From the NCBI RefSeq assembly GCF_001982635.1, contig NZ_MKFI01000004.1, positions 737,609 to 801,608 on the forward strand: a DNA stretch of 64,000 bases, in the 5' to 3' direction. Source of the stretch: Bradyrhizobium mercantei. GTDB taxonomy: Bacteria > Pseudomonadota > Alphaproteobacteria > Rhizobiales > Xanthobacteraceae. Every line of letters starts with the position of its first letter. Within the stretch, counting starts at the first letter, position 1. The position numbers and the translations under genes were made by a program. Shown here piece after piece: positions 50,005 to 59,129 of the stretch. A model generated the notes under the pieces. The model saw only the letters and a program-made list of their open reading frames with translations, was not told the DNA's origin and ran no database searches.

Positions 50005-51933
50005 GTGACCACATTTAGTAAAACGCCGCTTCTTGACACTATTCACACGCCGGATGACCTGCGCAAGCTGAAGGTCGAGCAGGTGCGGCAAGTTGCCGAC
50101 GAGCTCCGCCAGGAAACCATCGACGCCGTGTCGGTGACCGGCGGCCATTTCGGCGCCGGCCTCGGCGTGGTCGAGCTGACCACCGCCATCCACTACATCT
50201 TCGACACCCCGCGCGACCGCCTGATCTGGGACGTCGGCCACCAGGCCTATCCGCACAAGATCCTGACCGGACGCCGCGACCGCATCCGCACGCTGCGCAC
50301 CGGCGGCGGCCTTTCCGGCTTCACCAAGCGCACCGAGAGCGACTACGATCCGTTCGGCGCCGCGCACTCCTCCACCTCGATTTCGGCCGGCCTCGGCATG
50401 GCCGTGGCGCGCGATCTCTCCGGCGGCAAGAACAACGTTATCGCCGTGATCGGTGACGGCGCGATGTCGGCGGGCATGGCCTATGAGGCGATGAACAACG
50501 CCGGCGCGATGAATTCGCGCCTGATCGTGATCCTCAACGACAACGACATGTCGATCGCGCCGCCGGTCGGCGCGATGAGCGCCTATCTGTCGCGTCTTTA
50601 TTCCGGCAAAACCTACCGCTCGCTGCGCGAGGCTGCCAAGCAGATCAACAAGCGCCTGCCGAAGATCCTCGCCAACCGCGCCAACCGCGTCGAGGAATAT
50701 TCCCGCGGCTTCATGATGGACGGCGGTACGCTGTTCGAGGAGCTCGGCTTCTACTATGTCGGCCCGATCGACGGTCACAATCTCGACCATCTGCTGCCGG
50801 TGCTGAAGAACGTCCGCGACATGGAAACCGGGCCGATCCTGGTCCACGTCGTGACCCAGAAGGGCAAGGGCTACGGCCCGGCCGAGGCGTCCGCCGACAA
50901 GTACCACGCCGTCGTCAAGTTCGACGTCGCCACCGGCACCCAGGCCAAGGCCAAGCCGAATGCGCCGGCCTACCAGAACGTGTTCGGCCAGAGCCTCGTC
51001 AAGGAAGCCGAGAAGGACGACAAGATCGTCGCCATCACCGCGGCGATGCCGTCGGGCACCGGCGTCGACATCTTCAACAAGGCGTTCCCGGACCGCACCT
51101 TCGACGTCGGCATCGCCGAGCAGCATGCGGTGACCTTCGCCGCCGGCCTCGCCACCGAAGGCTACAAGCCGTTCTGCGCGATCTATTCGACCTTCCTGCA
51201 GCGCGGCTATGACCAGGTGGTCCATGACGTCGCGATCCAGAGCCTTCCGGTCCGCTTCGCGATCGACCGCGCCGGCCTGGTCGGCGCCGACGGCGCGACC
51301 CATGCCGGTTCGTTCGACAACGCCTATCTCGGCTGTCTGCCGAACATGGTAATCATGGCCGCCGCCGACGAGGCGGAAATGGTCCACATGGTGGCGACCC
51401 AGGTCGCGATCAACGATCGTCCAAGCGCGCTGCGCTATCCGCGCGGCGAAGGCCGCGGCGTCGAGATGCCGGAAGTCGGCGTTCCCTTGCCGGTCGGCAA
51501 GGGCCGCATCATCCGCGAAGGCAAGAAGGTCGCGCTGCTGTCGTTCGGCACCCGCCTCGCCGAGTGCGAGAAGGCGGCCGACGAGCTCGCCGCCCACGGC
51601 CTCTCCGCCACGATCGCCGACGCGCGCTTCATGAAGCCGCTCGACGAAGAGATGATTATGAAGCTCGCCCGCGACCACGAAATCCTGATCACGATCGAGG
51701 AAGGCTCGATCGGTGGCTTCGGCTCGCATGTCATGCAGTTCCTGTCCGACAATGCGATGCTCGACAGCGGCATGCTCAAGTTCCGCTCGATGATCCTGCC
51801 CGACGTGTTCCTCGACCATGACTCGCCGGCGGCGATGTATGCCCGCGCGGGTCTCGACGCCAAGAGCATCGTTGCCAAGGTCTTCGAGACCCTCGGCAAG
51901 GACTACAAGACCGAGACCGTCAAGCTCGCTTAA
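50005..51933 (+). CDS. dxs: 1-deoxy-D-xylulose-5-phosphate synthase
   Basis: First enzyme of the MEP isoprenoid pathway (pyruvate and glyceraldehyde-3-phosphate to DXP, thiamine diphosphate). 642 residues from GTG 50005, usual length. Motifs: SVTGGHFGAGLGVVEL, WDVGHQAYPHKIL, GDGAMSAGMAYEAMNNAG (thiamine motif), GPIDGHNLDHL, FDVGIAEQHAVTFAAGLA (catalytic Glu), YPRGEGRG, MKPLDEEM and IEEGSIGGFG. Complete. Also supplies the precursor of hopanoids and carotenoids in this group. Confidence 0.97.
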   Translation: MTTFSKTPLLDTIHTPDDLRKLKVEQVRQVADELRQETIDAVSVTGGHFGAGLGVVELTTAIHYIFDTPRDRLIWDVGHQAYPHKILTGRRDRIRTLRTGGGLSGFTKRTESDYDPFGAAHSSTSISAGLGMAVARDLSGGKNNVIAVIGDGAMSAGMAYEAMNNAGAMNSRLIVILNDNDMSIAPPVGAMSAYLSRLYSGKTYRSLREAAKQINKRLPKILANRANRVEEYSRGFMMDGGTLFEELGFYYVGPIDGHNLDHLLPVLKNVRDMETGPILVHVVTQKGKGYGPAEASADKYHAVVKFDVATGTQAKAKPNAPAYQNVFGQSLVKEAEKDDKIVAITAAMPSGTGVDIFNKAFPDRTFDVGIAEQHAVTFAAGLATEGYKPFCAIYSTFLQRGYDQVVHDVAIQSLPVRFAIDRAGLVGADGATHAGSFDNAYLGCLPNMVIMAAADEAEMVHMVATQVAINDRPSALRYPRGEGRGVEMPEVGVPLPVGKGRIIREGKKVALLSFGTRLAECEKAADELAAHGLSATIADARFMKPLDEEMIMKLARDHEILITIEEGSIGGFGSHVMQFLSDNAMLDSGMLKFRSMILPDVFLDHDSPAAMYARAGLDAKSIVAKVFETLGKDYKTETVKLA

Positions 51934-51942
51934 TCGCCTTCC

Positions 51943-52063
51943 ACCTCTCCCCACCGGGGAGAGGTCGGATCGCGCGAGCGATCCGGGTGAGGGGGTGAGG
52001 TCCCATGAAAGTGCATAACCCCTCACCCGCGCCTCCGGCGCGACCTCTCCCAATGGGAGAGGT
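51943..52063. repeat. Dispersed palindromic element between dxs and deoxyribosyltransferase
   Basis: 121 bp built of nested hairpins: CCTCTCCCC/GGGGAGAGG, GGATCGC/GCGATCC, GTGAGGGG/CCCCTCAC, and CCTCTCCC/GGGAGAGG; the two ends (ACCTCTCCC and GGGAGAGGT) also pair. A form seen widely in Bradyrhizobium intergenic DNA as I recall. May act as terminator after dxs. Confidence 0.85.
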
Positions 52064-52092
52064 TTCAAGTCGATCTTGTTCTGGGCAAGTCC

Positions 52093-52656
52093 ATGAAAAT
52101 CTATCTGGCAGGTCCTGACGTGTTCCTGCCGGATGCCGTGGAGATTGGCCGCCGCAAGGCGGAGGTTTGCGCCTATCACGGGCTGACCGGGCTGTATCCG
52201 CTGGACAACAGCATCGATCCCACCGCCGCCGGCGCCTCGCTCGCCATCTTCAAGAGCAACGAGGCGATGATGGAGTCTGCCGACGCCATCATCGCCAATT
52301 TGACGCCGTTCCGCGGCCCCAGTGCCGACGCAGGCACCGTCTACGAACTCGGCTACATGGCGGGACGCGGCAAGCTGTGCCTCGCCTATTCGAACGATCC
52401 CACGTCCTACGCCAATCGCGTGGCGCGGCTGAGCCAAGTCGTGCCGGCATCCGACGGGCGCCTGATCGACGCGGAGGGGCTGACGGTGGAAGAGTTTGGA
52501 CTGCCGGACAATCTGATGATGATGCACGCGCTCGATGTGCACGGCAGCCCGCTGGTGACGCCGCGCGAGCCGGCGGCCGACCTCTGGCACGACCTCACCT
52601 CCTTCGAGGCCTGCGTGCGGCTCGCCGCCGCGCAGCGCCGGCAGGCTGCCAAGTGA
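52093..52656 (+). CDS. Nucleoside 2-deoxyribosyltransferase family protein
   Basis: 187 residues. Motifs: KIYLAGPDVFLPDA, LYPLDNSID, ADAIIANLTPFRGPSADAGT (active site), VYELGYMAGRGKLCLAYS. Transfers or hydrolyses 2'-deoxyribose of nucleosides, a salvage or sanitising role. GTGA overlap (52653-52656) with tlyA, so translationally coupled. Confidence 0.93.
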   Translation: MKIYLAGPDVFLPDAVEIGRRKAEVCAYHGLTGLYPLDNSIDPTAAGASLAIFKSNEAMMESADAIIANLTPFRGPSADAGTVYELGYMAGRGKLCLAYSNDPTSYANRVARLSQVVPASDGRLIDAEGLTVEEFGLPDNLMMMHALDVHGSPLVTPREPAADLWHDLTSFEACVRLAAAQRRQAAK

Positions 52657-53420
52657 GCAAGCAAGTGACCAAGGCAGGCGACAACGACAACGCGGCCGGC
52701 AAGCGCATCGACGTGCTGCTGGTCGAACGCGGCCTGTTCGAGAGCCGTGCGCGGGCGCGGGCCGCAATCGACGCCGGCCTCGTCACCGCGGACGGCAAGC
52801 AGATCGCAAAGGCGTCCGAGATCGTCGCACCCGGCGCCGTGCTCACGGCCGAACCGGCGCATCCCTATGTCTCGCGCGGCGGCGTCAAGCTTGCCGGCGC
52901 GCTCGAGCACTATCCGATCGACGTCGAGGGCCATGTCTGCCTCGATGTCGGCGCCTCGACCGGCGGCTTCACCGAAGTGCTGCTCGCCAATGGCGCGAGC
53001 CTCGTCTTCGCTATCGATGTCGGCCACGGCCAGCTGCATCCCTCGCTGCAGGGCCATCCGAAGATCGTCTCGATGGAGGAGACCGACATCAGGAACTACG
53101 AGGGCAAGCGCCTGCCGGCGCGGCCCGATATCGTCGTGATCGATGTCAGCTTCATTTCGCTGAAGCTGGTGCTGCCGGTGGCGCTGTCGCTGGCGGCAGC
53201 CCCGATGCATCTGTTGGCGCTGATCAAGCCGCAGTTCGAGGCGGCACGCAAACACTCCAAGCGCGGCGTCATCCGCAACGCGATGGTGCACCAGGAGATC
53301 TGCGACGATATGACAGCCTTTGCCGCCTCGCTCGGTTGCACCGACATCCAGGTGTTCCCGTCATCGATATCGGGCGGCGACGGCAATATCGAATTCTTCC
53401 TCGGCGCGCGCCGTGGCTGA
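52653..53420 (+). CDS. tlyA: TlyA-family rRNA 2'-O-methyltransferase
   Basis: 255 residues from GTG 52653. N-terminal S4 RNA-binding domain (RIDVLLVERGLFESRARAR), then FtsJ-like Rossmann domain (CLDVGASTGGFTEVLL, VFAIDVGHGQLHPSL, PDIVVIDVSFISLKLVLP, LIKPQFEA), ending GGDGNIEFFLGAR. Methylates rRNA ribose, or acts as a hemolysin-like protein by its old name. Overlaps both neighbours. Confidence 0.95.
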   Translation: MSKQVTKAGDNDNAAGKRIDVLLVERGLFESRARARAAIDAGLVTADGKQIAKASEIVAPGAVLTAEPAHPYVSRGGVKLAGALEHYPIDVEGHVCLDVGASTGGFTEVLLANGASLVFAIDVGHGQLHPSLQGHPKIVSMEETDIRNYEGKRLPARPDIVVIDVSFISLKLVLPVALSLAAAPMHLLALIKPQFEAARKHSKRGVIRNAMVHQEICDDMTAFAASLGCTDIQVFPSSISGGDGNIEFFLGARRG

Positions 53421-54654
53421 AGTCCTCACCATCGACCATGTCGGCCATCGCGGCGACGGCGTCGCGATCGACGGATCGCAGTCGATCTTCGTGCCCTACA
53501 CGCTGGCCGGCGAAACCGTCGAGGTCGAGGACGTCCCCGGCAACCATCCCGACCGGCGCCGGTTGCTGCGGATCGCGCAGCAAAGCGCGGAGCGCATCGC
53601 GCCGTTCTGTCCGCATTTCGGCATCTGCGGCGGCTGCGCGATCCAGCATTGGAACGACGCGCCTTACCGTGCCTGGAAGCGCAACATCGTGGTCGAGACG
53701 CTGGCGCAGGCGAAGATCACGGCCGACGTCGCGCCGCTGCTCGACGCCCATGGCGCCGGCCGCCGTCGCATCACGCTGCACGGACGCATGGGCACCCATC
53801 AGGTGCTCAAGGTCGGTTTCGCCGCAGCTGGTTCGCACGACATCGTCTCCGTCGATCGCTGTCCGATCCTCGATCCCGCGCTGGACGGCGCGCTCGAGGC
53901 GGCATGGGCCACGGCCGAGCCGCTGATCTCGATCGGCAAGCCGCTCGACATCCAGGTCACCGCGACCGTCAACGGCCTCGACATCGATGTGCGCGGCTCC
54001 GGCGCGCTGCCGACCAGCCTGATCAGCACTTTGTCTCGGGTCGCGGAGAAACACCGGCTGGCGCGGCTGACGCGGCACGGCGAGCTGGTGCTGCAGCGCG
54101 GCTCTCCCGAGGTTGCGATCGGAAAGGTGAAGGTCGTGCTGCCGCCGGGCTCGTTCCTGCAGGCGACAGCCAAGGGCGAGGAGACGCTCGCGGCGCTGGT
54201 TCGCGAGCAGTGCGGACGCGCCAAGCACATCGCCGATCTGTTCTGCGGCGTCGGTCCGTTCGCGCTTCGCCTTGCCGAGAAGGCGCGGATCGCGGCCTTC
54301 GACAGCGACGCCGGGGCGATCACGGCGCTGCAGAAGGCCGCGCAAACGACGCCGGGGCTGAAGCCGCTGAAGGCCGAAGCGCGCGACCTGTTTCGCCGCC
54401 CGCTGATGCCGCAGGAGTTGCGCGACTACGACGCCGTCGTGTTCGATCCACCGCGGCAAGGCGCGCAGGCGCAGGTCACCCAGCTCGCGGCGAGCAAGGT
54501 GCCGGCGATCGTCGCAGTGTCCTGCAACGCAGCAACGTTTGCGCGGGACGCAAGGATCCTGATCGATGGCGGCTACAAGATCGCCGACGTCACGCCGGTC
54601 GATCAGTTCCGCCACACCCCGCATGTCGAGCTGGTGGCACGCTTCGCGCGCTGA
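53413..54654 (+). CDS. RlmD/TrmA-type class I SAM-dependent RNA methyltransferase
   Basis: 413 residues from GTG 53413, overlapping the tlyA stop by 8 bases. N-terminal TRAM-like domain (LTIDHVGHRGDGVAIDG), Fe-S cysteines in FCPHFGICGGCAIQHW (C-x5-C-x2-C) with a fourth in VDRCPIL, SAM motif HIADLFCGVGPFALRL, VVFDPPRQGAQAQ, and catalytic VAVSCNAATFARD. Makes m5U in rRNA or tRNA. Third gene of the coupled trio. Confidence 0.93.
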   Translation: MAEVLTIDHVGHRGDGVAIDGSQSIFVPYTLAGETVEVEDVPGNHPDRRRLLRIAQQSAERIAPFCPHFGICGGCAIQHWNDAPYRAWKRNIVVETLAQAKITADVAPLLDAHGAGRRRITLHGRMGTHQVLKVGFAAAGSHDIVSVDRCPILDPALDGALEAAWATAEPLISIGKPLDIQVTATVNGLDIDVRGSGALPTSLISTLSRVAEKHRLARLTRHGELVLQRGSPEVAIGKVKVVLPPGSFLQATAKGEETLAALVREQCGRAKHIADLFCGVGPFALRLAEKARIAAFDSDAGAITALQKAAQTTPGLKPLKAEARDLFRRPLMPQELRDYDAVVFDPPRQGAQAQVTQLAASKVPAIVAVSCNAATFARDARILIDGGYKIADVTPVDQFRHTPHVELVARFAR

Positions 54655-54702
54655 GACGGCGACTATCGCGGCGCGCAAGGTCCTCGCTGTAATCTGCGCA
54701 TC

Positions 54703-55527
54703 ATGTCCCATGATCCGCTGCTTGCGCGCATCATTCCCGTCCTCGCCGACGTGCCCGGCGTCGCCACCATCGTGCTCGGCGGCTCGCGGGCGCGTGGCAC
54801 GGCGCATGAAGCCTCCGACTATGATCTCGGCCTATACTACCGGGATGGCGCAGCTTTGGATATCGACCGGCTGCGCGCGGCGGCTACCGGCCTCGTCGAC
54901 GATCCCGCGGCCGTCCATGTGACGCGGGTCGGCGAATGGGGACCGTGGATCGTCGGCGGCGCCTGGCTTGCGATCGGCGGCCGCAAGGTCGACCTGCTCT
55001 ACCGCAGCGTCGAACAGGTCACGGCCGTTATCGACGCCTGCCGCAACGGCGAGATCAGCATGCACTACCAGCCGGGCCATCCGCACGGCTTCTGCTCGGC
55101 GATCTGGATGGGCGAGGTCGCGCTGTGCCGTGCCCTGCATGACCCCGACGGCCTGGTCGCGGCAATGAAGGTGAGGACGGCGCCCTACCCGCCTTCGCTG
55201 CGCGATGCGCTGGTGCGGCGCTTTCAATGGGAAATCCTGTTCAGTATCGAGAACGCCGAACTTGCTTTGCCGCGCGGCGACACCACGCAGATCGCCGGCT
55301 GCGTCTATCGCGCGCTCGCCTGCACCGCGCAGGTGCTGTTTGCGCTGAACGGGCAGTATCTGATCAACGAGAAGGGCGCGCTGGCGCAGGCCGCGAATTT
55401 CCCGGTGACGGTTCGCGGCCTCGCCGGGCGCGTCGCCGAGGTCTGGCGGCAGATCGGAGCAGCCGAGCACGCGGCTGCATTGCAGGCGTTGCGGATGTTG
55501 GAGAGTGAGCTACGGGAGATATCGTAG
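54703..55527 (+). CDS. Nucleotidyltransferase-fold protein
   Basis: 274 residues. Pol-beta-type motif TIVLGGSRARGTAHEASDYDLGLYY (GS then DxD) and RKVDLLYRS (third acidic residue). A helical C-terminal half (WEILFSIENAELALPRGD, CVYRALACTAQVLFALNGQYLI) resembles aminoglycoside adenylyltransferases and DUF4037 proteins. Could adenylylate a small molecule or protein. The stop TAG is the start of a palindromic element. Confidence 0.85.
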   Translation: MSHDPLLARIIPVLADVPGVATIVLGGSRARGTAHEASDYDLGLYYRDGAALDIDRLRAAATGLVDDPAAVHVTRVGEWGPWIVGGAWLAIGGRKVDLLYRSVEQVTAVIDACRNGEISMHYQPGHPHGFCSAIWMGEVALCRALHDPDGLVAAMKVRTAPYPPSLRDALVRRFQWEILFSIENAELALPRGDTTQIAGCVYRALACTAQVLFALNGQYLINEKGALAQAANFPVTVRGLAGRVAEVWRQIGAAEHAAALQALRMLESELREIS

Positions 55528-55607
55528 GGCGGGTTAGCCGAAGGCGTAACCCGCCGCGCCTCCGCGGAACGAATGGTGGGTTACGCCTTCGGCTAACCCA
55601 CCCTACG
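55523..55607. repeat. Long palindromic intergenic element
   Basis: 85 bp. Arms (55523-55554 and 55576-55607) pair almost perfectly: CGTAGGGCGGGTTAGCCGAA on the left against TTCGGCTAACCCACCCTACG on the right. Overlaps the nucleotidyltransferase stop; may act as terminator between it and the convergent DUF1194 gene. Confidence 0.85.
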
Positions 55608-55621
55608 AAGCGACATGATCG

Positions 55622-56473
55622 CTACCGCCCCCAGCGATCCTGCCAGATCTTCTCGCCGATCATGCAATTGACCCGCGGCTCCTTGTCGGCGGTGCGCACG
55701 ATCGGGCGCTCGGGGGTACGGCCGGCGACTTCGAGCAGCAGCTTGGTGCGGATCGCCTCCTTGAACTTCTCGCGATCCTTGATCGTGACCACGAAGGAGC
55801 CGGGCCCGCCGATCACGCAATCCTCGTAATAGTAGTCGAGATTCTCGATATCCATCGTCGAGTAGGACGGCTCCTTCACCATGATCGGCAGCCCGTTGAT
55901 GACGATGCCTTTGTCGAGCGCAGCATCGCGCGCCGGCGTGATCGGGGTGCCGTTGTTGTTGGGGCCGTCGCCGGAGATATCGATCACGCGGCGCAGCCCG
56001 CGATGCGGATTCTCGTCGAACATCGGGATCGCGAAATAGATCGCGCCGGATATCGAGGTGCGCGAGGCGCGGCGCACCGGTGTCTTCATGATTTCGGCGG
56101 AGACCGCGTCCGCCGATTCAGGGCCGTCGATCACCCGCCAGGGAATGATGACCTTCTGGTCGTTGGAGGCGGCCCATTCGAAATAGGTGATCGAGATCTT
56201 GCCGTTCGGACCGGCCTTCAGCGCTTGCAGGAAATCCTTGGAAACGATCGCCTGCGCATAACCCTCGCGCTGGATCGCGAGCTCGTCCATGTCCATCGAA
56301 TAGGAGACGTCGACCGCGATGATCAACTCGATGTCGACGCTCGGCGTGGATTCCTTTTCGGCGACGCGATGACCGGGTTGAGTTCCCGGGCCGGGCGCGG
56401 CAACACCGGCCACATCGCCGCTGGCCAACATGCCCGCGACAAGCACCGCTCCGATCGAGACATACCAGCGCAT
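55622..56473 (-). CDS. DUF1194 von Willebrand factor A-type secreted protein
   Basis: 283 residues from ATG 56473 (GGGAGGG upstream). Signal peptide (YVSIGAVLVAGMLASGDVAG). vWA core with a MIDAS: IIAVDVSYSMDMDEL (DxSxS), TSISGAIYFAI, IDISGDGPNNNG. Metal-dependent protein interaction in the periplasm; function unknown. Convergent with the nucleotidyltransferase. Confidence 0.9.
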   Translation of the reverse strand: MRWYVSIGAVLVAGMLASGDVAGVAAPGPGTQPGHRVAEKESTPSVDIELIIAVDVSYSMDMDELAIQREGYAQAIVSKDFLQALKAGPNGKISITYFEWAASNDQKVIIPWRVIDGPESADAVSAEIMKTPVRRASRTSISGAIYFAIPMFDENPHRGLRRVIDISGDGPNNNGTPITPARDAALDKGIVINGLPIMVKEPSYSTMDIENLDYYYEDCVIGGPGSFVVTIKDREKFKEAIRTKLLLEVAGRTPERPIVRTADKEPRVNCMIGEKIWQDRWGR

Positions 56474-56681
56474 TGCGGCCCTCCCGTCGTGTCGTGTCAT
56501 GGTGACACGCAAATTGCGCGGCGAAAAGCGCAGATATCATCTGTCCTTCACATTCAGGTTAGGCGTGAGTTGAATGCGGCAACACGCGCCGTGCCGCTGC
56601 CGCAATGACGCCGTGCAAATCGAACGGTTCCAACATGTGGCGGAAGACGGTATTCTTACGGAGCAATCGCGAGGGAGTGCG

Positions 56682-56987
56682 ATGCCCGATACCGTCGTCA
56701 AGCCGAAAACCAGGACCAAGACCAAGGTCGAGCGGCCGCGCCTGCACAAGGTGATCCTGGTCAACGACGACTACACGCCGCGCGAATTCGTCGTCACCGT
56801 GCTGAAGGGTGAATTCCGCATGACCGACGATCAGGCCTACAAGGTGATGCTGACCGCGCATCAGCGCGGCGTCTGCGTGGTCGCGGTCTTCACCAGGGAT
56901 GTCGCCGAGACCAAGGCGACGCGCGCCACCGATGCCGGCCGCGCCAAGGGCTACCCGCTGCTGTTCACCACCGAGCCCGAGGAATAG
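56682..56987 (+). CDS. clpS: ClpS-type adaptor for Clp protease
   Basis: 101 residues from ATG 56682 (GAGGGAG upstream); the earlier ATG at 56574 is unlikely. Disordered basic N-terminal tail, then core LHKVILVNDDYTPREFVVTV (N-end-rule pocket), AYKVMLTAHQRGVCVVAVFT, and ETKATRATDAGRAKGYPL. Delivers N-degron substrates to ClpA. No clpA beside it; alphaproteobacteria often hold two clpS, one of them lone. Confidence 0.93.
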   Translation: MPDTVVKPKTRTKTKVERPRLHKVILVNDDYTPREFVVTVLKGEFRMTDDQAYKVMLTAHQRGVCVVAVFTRDVAETKATRATDAGRAKGYPLLFTTEPEE

Positions 56988-56993
56988 CGCGCA

Positions 56994-57872
56994 TCACGGC
57001 CGCGCCGGCTCGGCCCGCTGGCTCGCCACGATATCCGCGACGACCGCACCCAGCACCAGCGCACCGCCAATGAGGGCGCGCGCTGACGGCACTTCGGCAA
57101 ACGCCAGCCACACCCAGAACGGCATCAGCGGTGTTTCGAGGGTGGCGATCAGCGACGCCTGCGCGGACGGCAGCAATCTGGAGCCGACCGTAAACAAAGT
57201 GAGGCCGAGCCCGACCTGGCATGCCCCGAACATCGCGAGCACGCCGAGATCAGCGCCGCCGACCGCGCCGATCGCCTGCCCGAGCGGCAGGCTGATGACG
57301 CTGCCGAGGAAGTTCGAGAGCGCCGCAGCCGCGATCATCGGCGTGCCCCTGTGCCGTCGGATCACCACCGTCATCAGCGAAATCGCCAGCACCATCACGC
57401 AGGCAAGCCCGATACCCCTGTAGTCGGTGCTGCCCTCGGCGCCGCTGACGGTGATAGCCACCCCCGTGAGCGCGACGAGACTTGCCAGCAAGGTGCCGGG
57501 CCGCGCCCGCTCGCCGAGCCAAAGCCAGGCGATCGCAGCCGCCGCAAACGGCTGCATCGCGATCAGGATCGCGACGTTGGCGACGCTGGTCAGCTGCAGC
57601 GCCGGAATGAAGGTCACCATGCCGAAGGTCGACAGCCCGGCCACCAGCCATCCGCTCAAGGGCATCGCGACGAGATCGCGCACGCCGCGACGGCCCTGCA
57701 CGGCGACCAGGAACAGCGCGATGGCGCCGCCACCGAACAGCCCGCGCCAGAACAGGATGGTCCAGGAATCGAAGTGCAGCAGCCGGGTGAAGAACGGCGC
57801 AGTGCTCCACGCCGCAGCTGCCGCCACGACCAGCGCAATCCCCTTGCGGTGCTGCGCGCCCGTGTCAGTCAC
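56994..57872 (-). CDS. EamA (DMT superfamily) transporter
   Basis: 292 residues with ten helices in two EamA halves: GLFGGGAIALFLVAVQG, VGLTLFTVGSRLLPSAQASL, ETPLMPFWVWLAFAEVP, ALIGGALVLGAVVADIV. Export of small metabolites. Converges with clpS by 6 bp. Confidence 0.9.
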   Translation of the reverse strand: MTDTGAQHRKGIALVVAAAAAWSTAPFFTRLLHFDSWTILFWRGLFGGGAIALFLVAVQGRRGVRDLVAMPLSGWLVAGLSTFGMVTFIPALQLTSVANVAILIAMQPFAAAAIAWLWLGERARPGTLLASLVALTGVAITVSGAEGSTDYRGIGLACVMVLAISLMTVVIRRHRGTPMIAAAALSNFLGSVISLPLGQAIGAVGGADLGVLAMFGACQVGLGLTLFTVGSRLLPSAQASLIATLETPLMPFWVWLAFAEVPSARALIGGALVLGAVVADIVASQRAEPARP

Positions 57873-57884
57873 ATCGCACCGATG

Positions 57885-59078
57885 CTAGCTGGCCGCAGCG
57901 ACCGGCGCCTCGTCGAACAGGCCATAGACCCGTTCGGCCTTGGCAAATCCCGCGATCGGAAACTCGCCGAGATCGCTCCAGCCGCCGTCATGGATGCCGG
58001 CGAAGCGCTCGGAGGCGACGACGGTGCGGCCGAGCCGGCCGGCGATCTTCTCCAGCCGCGCGGCGAGGTTGACCGCCGGGCCGATGCAGGTGAAGTCGAG
58101 CCGGTTGCCGCCGCCGATATTGCCGTAGAGCACGCGCCCGAGATGCAGCGCGACGCCGAAGCGGAAGCGCTCGACGGCATCGCCATTGGGAAATTGCAGC
58201 GCCTCGACGCCGGCGCGCGATGCCCTCGCGGCATCCAGCACCCGCGAGCAGACCTGCGCTTCGTCGCCGAGATATTCGTCGACCGGAAACACCGCGAGCA
58301 GGCCATCGCCCATGAATTTGAGCACCTCGCCGCCATGGTCGCGGATCGCGGTGACCTGGCAGTCGAAATAGAGGTTGAGGATCTCGACGACGGTCTCGGC
58401 CGGCAGGCGGTCCGACAGCGCGGTGAAGCCACGCAGGTCCGACAGCCAGATCGCGGCATCCATTGTGTCGGCATGGCCGCGCCGGATCTGGCCGCCCATG
58501 ATGCGCTCGCCGGCGCGGTTGCCCACATAAGTGTCGAGCAGCAGCGCGGCGGTGCGGCGCAGCGTGATGATCTCGATATAGCGTGACAGCGGGACAGTGA
58601 TCGAGCGGATCGCATCGAGCTGCTCGTCGGTGAAGCCGCCCGGTTGCTTGGTGGTCCAGCTCGAAGCATTCGGCGGACCGTCGGTATTGATCAGCGGCAC
58701 GGCAATATAGTCGGTGACGCCTTCGGCCTGCAGGTCCACGACGATCGGAAAGCGCGCGCTGGCGGGGTCGTCTGCCCGTGCGCGCACTTCGATGCCCTTC
58801 TTGAAGACGATCGACAGCGGGCTGACGGCATATTCAGGCGTGTCCAGGATGTTGTGATCGACGGTACCGGTCTCGACCTCGGCGCCGGGCTTCCAGTAGA
58901 AATGGCGGCCGTAGATCTCGGGATGCAGCGTGCGCACGAACACGCCGATTCGCCACAATGGCAGGCCGGCCCGCACCAGGCGTTCGCAGCATTCCGCCAT
59001 CATCTGCGGCGGGGTCGGCGCCGATAGCGCGCCGCCGATCATCCATTTGATGATATCCCGAAGCTCTGACGCGTTCAT
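57885..59078 (-). CDS. Adenylate/guanylate cyclase, class III, with N-terminal sensory domain
   Basis: 397 residues from ATG 59078 (GGGGA upstream). N-terminal half (about 1-190) has GAF-like features (AVPLINTDGPPNASSW). C-terminal class III catalytic domain: AAIWLSDLRGFTALSDRL (first metal Asp), HGGEVLKFMGDGLLAVFP (substrate Lys, second metal Asp), FRFGVALHLGRVLYGNIG, FTCIGPAVNLAARLE (transition-state Asn and Arg). Probably makes cAMP. EamA gene starts 12 bp after its stop, same strand. Confidence 0.93.
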   Translation of the reverse strand: MNASELRDIIKWMIGGALSAPTPPQMMAECCERLVRAGLPLWRIGVFVRTLHPEIYGRHFYWKPGAEVETGTVDHNILDTPEYAVSPLSIVFKKGIEVRARADDPASARFPIVVDLQAEGVTDYIAVPLINTDGPPNASSWTTKQPGGFTDEQLDAIRSITVPLSRYIEIITLRRTAALLLDTYVGNRAGERIMGGQIRRGHADTMDAAIWLSDLRGFTALSDRLPAETVVEILNLYFDCQVTAIRDHGGEVLKFMGDGLLAVFPVDEYLGDEAQVCSRVLDAARASRAGVEALQFPNGDAVERFRFGVALHLGRVLYGNIGGGNRLDFTCIGPAVNLAARLEKIAGRLGRTVVASERFAGIHDGGWSDLGEFPIAGFAKAERVYGLFDEAPVAAAS

Positions 59079-59129
59079 GGCAGTCCCCAAGGCGAGCACC
59101 CCGATCCGGTACCGCCATTATATAAGGGA

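Noticed and set aside
47878..52063. Possible CRISPR array from repeated palindromes
   Set aside because: The palindromes are different single elements without regular spacers or cas genes.
49795..52767. Very long open frame on the minus strand (about 990 codons) opposite dxs and the deoxyribosyltransferase
   Set aside because: It is antisense to well-defined genes, has a His/Asp/Arg-rich composition typical of codon-bias shadows in high-GC DNA, and no motif.
53269..54807. 512-codon minus-strand frame opposite tlyA and the RNA methyltransferase
   Set aside because: Shadow of genes with clear catalytic motifs on the other strand.
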